Shown here piece after piece: positions 14,361 through 18,313 of a stretch of DNA of 18,313 nt. The notes under the pieces were generated by a model. That model searched no databases. It was given only the letters and a program-made list of their open reading frames with translations, and was not told where the DNA came from. Source of the stretch: Clostridiales bacterium (GTDB lineage Bacteria; Bacillota; Clostridia; Christensenellales; Aristaeellaceae); NCBI GenBank assembly GCA_004555535.1, contig SFHU01000054.1, forward strand, positions 1 to 18,313, given 5' to 3'. A program made the position numbers and the translations under genes. Each line of letters starts with the position of its first letter. Within the stretch, counting starts at the first letter, position 1.

Positions 14361-14389
14361 TTGACAAAACCGCGCCTTCGTGGTATCTT
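14361..14389 (+). promoter_or_regulatory. Heat-shock operon promoter
   Basis: -35 TTGACA (14361-14366), 17-bp spacer, -10 TATCTT (14384-14389). The predicted start of transcription (about 14396) lies 5 bases before the CIRCE operator, so bound HrcA would block initiation or promoter clearance. Confidence 0.82.
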
Positions 14390-14400
14390 AATCACGCTGA

Positions 14401-14427
14401 TTAGCACTCAAACCGATCGAGTGCTAA
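14401..14427 (+). promoter_or_regulatory. CIRCE operator (HrcA binding site)
   Basis: TTAGCACTC (14401-14409), 9-bp spacer, GAGTGCTAA (14419-14427): a perfect match to the CIRCE inverted repeat. It lies in the leader of hrcA, 24 bases before the ATG, giving autoregulated repression of the whole operon, relieved on heat shock. Confidence 0.97.
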
Positions 14428-14451
14428 CAACGCCGAAAGGAGGAAAGCGCG

Positions 14452-15501
14452 ATGGATCGCATTGATCGCAAGTACCGCATTCTGCAGGCGATCATTGATG
14501 ATTACATCCTGACCGCTCTGCCCGTCGGTTCAAGGACGATTTCCCGCAAGTATGAGCAGAAGCTCTCCTCGGCTACCATCCGCAATGAGATGAGCGACCT
14601 GGAGGAGCTGGGATATCTCGATTCGCCGCATACCTCGGCAGGCCGCGTCCCTTCCTATAAGGCGTACCGCCTGTATGTGGATCAGATGCTGACGCCCGAG
14701 TCGCTGTCGGCGGAGGAGAAGGCCTTCATCAACCGGTGCTTTGACCGCCGGGTGCATCAGGTGGAGGAGCTGTCCATGCGGATTGCGAAGGCGCTCTCCA
14801 GCATGACGAACTACACCACCGCTGTGATGACCCGCAGCCCGCGCAACGAGCAGGAGCTCAGCCATCTGCAGATGGTGCCCGTGGCCGACCGCCGCGTGCT
14901 GCTGATCCTGGTGACCCGCAGCGGCAGCGTTCGCCAGAGCGTGCTCGAGCTGGGCTCGGGCATCGAGCCCGACGAACTGTACACGGTCTCCCGGATCCTG
15001 AGCAGCCAGCTGGAGGGCTGCCGCCTCAGCGAGCTGCCGGAAAGGCTGCTGCGGATGGTGGGCAGCGAGCCGGGCGGCGTCGGCGCGGTCGTGCAGGCCA
15101 TGGCCGAGCAACAGCCCGAGGAGGCATCCAGCGACGTTTCGGCGCTCGTCATCGGCGGACGCTCGAACCTGCTCAACTTCCCGGAGTATTCGGATGTCGA
15201 CAAGGCGCGCTCGCTGCTGAGCGTGCTGGAGACGCGGGAAAAGATGGTTTCGCTCCTCTCTTCACACGGGGAAATGGAGATTTCCGTGCGCATCGGCCCG
15301 GAGACGGGCATGGAGGAGATGAAGGACTGCTCCATCGTCACGGCCAGCTACCGGCTCAGCGACGGACGCGTCAACACGATCGGCCTGATCGGGCCGACGA
15401 GGATGCAGTACGGCAAGGTGCTTGCCGTGCTGGGGCAGGTCGGCCACTCGCTGACCGAGCTGCTTGAGGAACGCGGCGCCAAGCCGGAGGAGCGGCCCTG
15501 A
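14452..15501 (+). CDS. hrcA: Heat-inducible transcription repressor HrcA
   Basis: Protein of 349 residues, the dimeric repressor that binds CIRCE and depends on GroEL for activity. The N-terminal winged helix (about 1-70) includes PVGSRTIS (24-31), SSATIRNEMSDLE (39-51) and TSAGRVPS (61-68). The GAF-like inducer domain follows, with IGP-type segments near the C-terminus (GLIGPTRMQYGKV). ATG 14452 follows AAAGGAGG (14436-14443). It is the first gene of the operon and is followed by grpE after 28 bases. Confidence 0.96.
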   Translation: MDRIDRKYRILQAIIDDYILTALPVGSRTISRKYEQKLSSATIRNEMSDLEELGYLDSPHTSAGRVPSYKAYRLYVDQMLTPESLSAEEKAFINRCFDRRVHQVEELSMRIAKALSSMTNYTTAVMTRSPRNEQELSHLQMVPVADRRVLLILVTRSGSVRQSVLELGSGIEPDELYTVSRILSSQLEGCRLSELPERLLRMVGSEPGGVGAVVQAMAEQQPEEASSDVSALVIGGRSNLLNFPEYSDVDKARSLLSVLETREKMVSLLSSHGEMEISVRIGPETGMEEMKDCSIVTASYRLSDGRVNTIGLIGPTRMQYGKVLAVLGQVGHSLTELLEERGAKPEERP

Positions 15502-15529
15502 GCCGGCCCCGGAGGGCGATGATACGGAC

Positions 15530-16189
15530 ATGAAGAAGAAGAAAACACAGCGCGCCGCCGATCGGACGATCCGCGAGCGGATCCGCAAGACGGCCGGCGA
15601 TATCAAAGAAAGGGCTATGAGCATGAACAGCGAAGACAAGGAGACCCTCCGCCAGGAGGCCGAGCCGCAGGCGGCTCAGGCTCCGGAACAGGAAAACGCG
15701 GCGAAGAATGCGCAGGAGGCTGCGCCGACCGTCGAATCCCTGACGGCGGAGCTTGAGAAGGCCAGGGCGCAGTGCGACGAGTATCTCGATCTCGCGCAGC
15801 GCAAGCAGGCCGAATTCGCCAACTACCGCCGCCGCACCGAGGGCGTCCGCCAGGAGGCCTACGACGACGGACGGCGGGACGCCATCGAGAAGCTGCTCCC
15901 CGTCGTGGATAACCTCGAGCGCGCGCTCAGCGCCGCCGGGGAGGAGGAATCCGCGCTGCGGGACGGCGTGGACATGGTGCTGCGCCAGACGCGCGACGCG
16001 CTGGCGAAGATGGGCGTCGAGGAGATCGACCCGCTGGGCCAGCCCTTTGACGCGGAGCTGCACAACGCCGTGATGCAGGGCACTGCCGAGGAGGGCGAGC
16101 CGGGCACGGTGTGCATGGTGCTGCAGAAGGGCTACAGGCTCGGCAGCCGCGTGATCCGCCACGCGATGGTCAAGGTGGTTGCGGGCTGA
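15530..16189 (+). CDS. grpE: Nucleotide exchange factor GrpE
   Basis: Protein of 219 residues from ATG 15530 or 190 from ATG 15617. It releases ADP from DnaK. The Lys/Arg-rich start and Glu/Gln/Ala-rich region (30-65) are followed by a long coiled coil (about 65-115, including DLAQRKQAEFANYRRR), the DNLERAL segment and the C-terminal beta domain with VLQKGYRLGSRVIRHAMVKV. The usual RPAMV is RHAMV here. GGAGG (15511-15515) is 14 bases from ATG 15530; ATG 15617 has GAAAGGG only 2 bases away, so the start is uncertain. dnaK begins 84 bases downstream. Confidence 0.9.
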   Translation: MKKKKTQRAADRTIRERIRKTAGDIKERAMSMNSEDKETLRQEAEPQAAQAPEQENAAKNAQEAAPTVESLTAELEKARAQCDEYLDLAQRKQAEFANYRRRTEGVRQEAYDDGRRDAIEKLLPVVDNLERALSAAGEEESALRDGVDMVLRQTRDALAKMGVEEIDPLGQPFDAELHNAVMQGTAEEGEPGTVCMVLQKGYRLGSRVIRHAMVKVVAG

Positions 16190-16273
16190 GCCTGACGGCG
16201 GGCCCGATTCCATAAATCAATCAGACACAAACAAGACTTCTCATCACCAGACAGTTGACAGGAGGAAACATAT

Positions 16274-18106
16274 ATGAGCAAGATTATCGGTATTGACCTT
16301 GGTACGACCAACAGCTGCGTCGCCGTCATGGAGGGCGGCGAGCCGGTTGTCATCCCCAACGCGGAGGGCGCGCGCACCACGCCGTCCGTCGTCGCCTTCA
16401 CCAAGAACGGCGAGCGCCTGGTCGGCCAGGTTGCTAAGCGTCAGGCCGTCACCAACCCGGATCGCACGATCATCTCGATCAAGCGCGACATGGGCACCGA
16501 CCGCCGCATCGCCATTGATGGCAAGGACTACACGCCGCAGGACATCAGCGCGATGATCCTGATGAAGCTCAAGTCGGACGCAGAGGCCTACCTGGGCGAG
16601 ACCGTCACGCAGGCGGTCATCACCGTTCCGGCCTACTTCTCCGACAGCCAGCGCCAGGCAACCAAGGACGCCGGCCGCATTGCGGGCCTGGAGGTGCTGC
16701 GTATCATCAACGAGCCGACGGCCGCTTCCCTGGCCTACGGCCTTGACAAGGAGGATTCCCACAAGATCCTGGTCTACGATCTGGGCGGCGGCACGTTCGA
16801 CGTCTCGCTCCTGGAGATCGGCGACGGCGTCTTCGAGGTGCTGGCCACCAACGGCAACACCCACCTGGGCGGCGACGACTTCGACCAGCGCATCATCGAT
16901 TACCTCGCCTCCGAGTTCAAGAAGGAGAACAACATCGACCTGAAGGCCGACCGCATGGCGCTCCAGCGCCTCAAGGAGGCCGCCGAGAAGGCGAAGATCG
17001 AGCTCTCCGGCGTCATGAGCACCAACATCAACCTGCCGTTCATCACGGCGGACGCGACCGGCCCGAAGCACCTGGATATCACGCTGACCCGCGCGAAGTT
17101 CGACGAGCTGACCCGCGACCTGGTCGACGCGACCATCGCGCCGATGCAGAACGCGCTGCGCGACGCCGGCATGACCGCCAGCGAGGTCGACCGCGTGATC
17201 CTGGTCGGCGGCTCCACCCGTATCCCGGCCGTGCAGGAGGCCGTGCGCAAGATGACCGGCAAGGAGCCCTACCGCAACATCAACCCGGACGAGTGCGTCG
17301 CGGTCGGCGCGGCCATTCAGGGCGGCGTTCTGGGCGGCGAGGTCAAGGATGTCCTGCTGCTGGACGTCACGCCGCTGTCCCTGGGCATTGAGACGATGGG
17401 CGGCGTCTTCACCCGCCTGATCGACCGCAACACCACCATCCCGACCACCAAGAGCCAGATCTTCTCCACCGCCGCGGACGGCCAGACCTCCGTTGAGGTG
17501 CACGTCCTGCAGGGCGAGCGCGAGATGGCCGCGGGCAACAAGACGCTGGGCCGCTTCCAGCTGACCGGCATTGCGCCGGCGCCGCGCGGCGTGCCGCAGA
17601 TTGAGGTCACCTTCAACATCGACCGCAACGGCATCGTCAACGTCTCCGCGAAGGATCTGGGCACCGGCAACGAGCAGAAGGTCACCATCACCTCGAGCAC
17701 CAACCTCTCCGAGGACGAGATCAAGCAGCGCGTCAAGGAGGCGGAGCAGTACGCCGCCGAGGACAAGAAGCGCAAGGAAGAGGTCGAGACCCTCAACCAT
17801 GCGGACAGCATGATCTTCGAGGTCGACAAGCAGCTCAAGGAGCTGGGCGACAAGCTCAGCGCCGAGGACAAGGCGACCGTGGAAAACGAGCTGGCGGAGT
17901 TCAAGAAGGTTCGCGAGACCAACGATGCCGCGCAGATCAAGACGGCCATGGAGGCCTTCACGCAGAAGGTGTACGCGGTCTTCGGCAAGATCTATCAGCA
18001 GCAGCAGGCGCAGGATCCGAACGCGCAGGCGGGCGGCTATCAGGCTGGCAACGCGCAGGATGCGACCTCCGATGGCGCTTCCGACGCGGACTACGACGTG
18101 CACTGA
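16274..18106 (+). CDS. dnaK: Molecular chaperone DnaK (Hsp70)
   Basis: ATP-driven chaperone of 610 residues, matching Gram-positive DnaK. The nucleotide domain has GIDLGTTNS (6-14), YDLGGGTFDVS (168-178), VGGSTRIP (311-318) and the interdomain linker DVLLLDVTP (359-367). It lacks the insertion near residue 80 seen in proteobacterial DnaK. The substrate domain and helical lid follow. The tail is rich in Gln, Ala, Gly and Asp and ends DADYDVH. ATG 16274 follows AGGAGG (16259-16264). The preceding 84 bases contain TTGACA next to the ribosome site but no matching -10, so I see no separate promoter. Confidence 0.97.
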   Translation: MSKIIGIDLGTTNSCVAVMEGGEPVVIPNAEGARTTPSVVAFTKNGERLVGQVAKRQAVTNPDRTIISIKRDMGTDRRIAIDGKDYTPQDISAMILMKLKSDAEAYLGETVTQAVITVPAYFSDSQRQATKDAGRIAGLEVLRIINEPTAASLAYGLDKEDSHKILVYDLGGGTFDVSLLEIGDGVFEVLATNGNTHLGGDDFDQRIIDYLASEFKKENNIDLKADRMALQRLKEAAEKAKIELSGVMSTNINLPFITADATGPKHLDITLTRAKFDELTRDLVDATIAPMQNALRDAGMTASEVDRVILVGGSTRIPAVQEAVRKMTGKEPYRNINPDECVAVGAAIQGGVLGGEVKDVLLLDVTPLSLGIETMGGVFTRLIDRNTTIPTTKSQIFSTAADGQTSVEVHVLQGEREMAAGNKTLGRFQLTGIAPAPRGVPQIEVTFNIDRNGIVNVSAKDLGTGNEQKVTITSSTNLSEDEIKQRVKEAEQYAAEDKKRKEEVETLNHADSMIFEVDKQLKELGDKLSAEDKATVENELAEFKKVRETNDAAQIKTAMEAFTQKVYAVFGKIYQQQQAQDPNAQAGGYQAGNAQDATSDGASDADYDVH

Positions 18107-18127
18107 GAAAAAAGACCCATAGGCAAG

Positions 18128-18193
18128 CGCGGAGCCGCCGTCACTTTGTGGCGGCGGCCTCACGCGGTTCAGACGGCCGGCTTCATGTCGGCC
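18128..18193 (+). other. Two tandem hairpins between dnaK and dnaJ
   Basis: The first is an 11-bp stem with one G-T pair (18134-18144 with 18148-18158, loop TTT), extended by CGCG pairs (18128-18131 with 18163-18166). The second is a 7-bp stem with one G-T pair (18175-18181 with 18187-18193, loop TTCAT). No T run follows either, so they are not typical terminators. They could lower read-through, stabilise the dnaK 3' end or guide mRNA processing. Confidence 0.65.
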
Positions 18194-18212
18194 AGGATAG
18201 GCGGTGACTGCT

Positions 18213-18313
18213 GTGGCAGACAAGAGAGATTACTATGAGGTGCTGGGTATTTCCAAGGGCGCCTCGGACGAGGAGATCAAAAAGGCATACCGCAAGGCAG
18301 CCAAGGCGAGCCA
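18213..18313 (+). CDS. dnaJ: Chaperone DnaJ, 5' part (cut by window end)
   Basis: GTG 18213 opens MADKRDYYEVLGISKGASDEEIKKAYRKAAKAS, the start of the J domain that stimulates DnaK ATPase. The window ends at the histidine expected for the HPD motif (only CA of the codon is seen). A residue often Tyr or Cys before HPD is Ser here. A ribosome-site-like AGGCGGTGA lies about 6 bases upstream. Domain architecture beyond the first 33 residues cannot be judged. Confidence 0.9.
   Translation, partial: MADKRDYYEVLGISKGASDEEIKKAYRKAAKAS

Noticed and set aside
16254..16259. Separate dnaK promoter at TTGACA
   Set aside because: The hexamer is only 14 bases before the ATG and no -10 can follow it; it overlaps the ribosome site region.
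16244..18223. Minus-strand open frame of about 660 codons opposite dnaK
   Set aside because: Antisense frames opposite dnaK are a known codon-bias artefact; no ribosome site or family motif was seen.

Overview
The window is a gene-dense, GC-rich stretch of ordinary bacterial chromosome, most likely from a Clostridia-class Bacillota (a GC-rich gut lineage such as Christensenellales is a guess). The evidence is the gene order lepA-hemW-hrcA-grpE-dnaK-dnaJ, a perfect CIRCE operator in front of hrcA, energy-coupling-factor (ECF) vitamin transporter S components, a tetrahydrofolate riboswitch, strong purine-rich Shine-Dalgarno sites, and several TTG/GTG starts. I see no insertion sequence, prophage, CRISPR array, tRNA or rRNA.

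Layout. 1-198: non-coding, with two identical 48-bp repeats that each carry a terminator-like hairpin, and a perfect palindrome between them. 199-1977, minus strand: folT, a folate-type S component behind its own promoter and THF riboswitch, and upstream of it a zinc-dependent phospholipase C-like protein. 1978-2191: divergent promoter region. 2192-3411, plus: a HAD phosphatase overlapping a YdcF/DUF218 protein. 3408-5917, plus: a promoter, a structured leader, then ribU-tsaE-tsaB-rimI, closed by a strong terminator. This operon joins riboflavin uptake to tRNA t6A modification (TsaE, TsaB) and a RimI-type acetyltransferase. 5990-9558, plus: alpha/beta hydrolase, membrane-anchored Mur ligase and Ddl-like ATP-grasp ligase, a cell-wall precursor module. 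9596-10207, minus: a LUD-domain protein, convergent with ddl; their ends share a hairpin. 10286-14253, plus: an unrecognised membrane protein with about seven helices, lepA and hemW. 14361-18313, plus: the CIRCE-controlled heat-shock operon hrcA-grpE-dnaK-dnaJ, with dnaJ cut by the window edge.

Most genes are housekeeping. I did not find a new multi-gene system. The points most worth a second look are the compact THF riboswitch and its expression platform, the Ddl-like ligase whose predicted D-Ala-2 contact differs from canonical enzymes, the membrane-tethered Mur ligase beside it, the duplicated terminator repeat, the unrecognised leader before ribU, the orphan seven-helix protein, and the tandem hairpins between dnaK and dnaJ. 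All family calls are made by eye from motifs; no searches were run.
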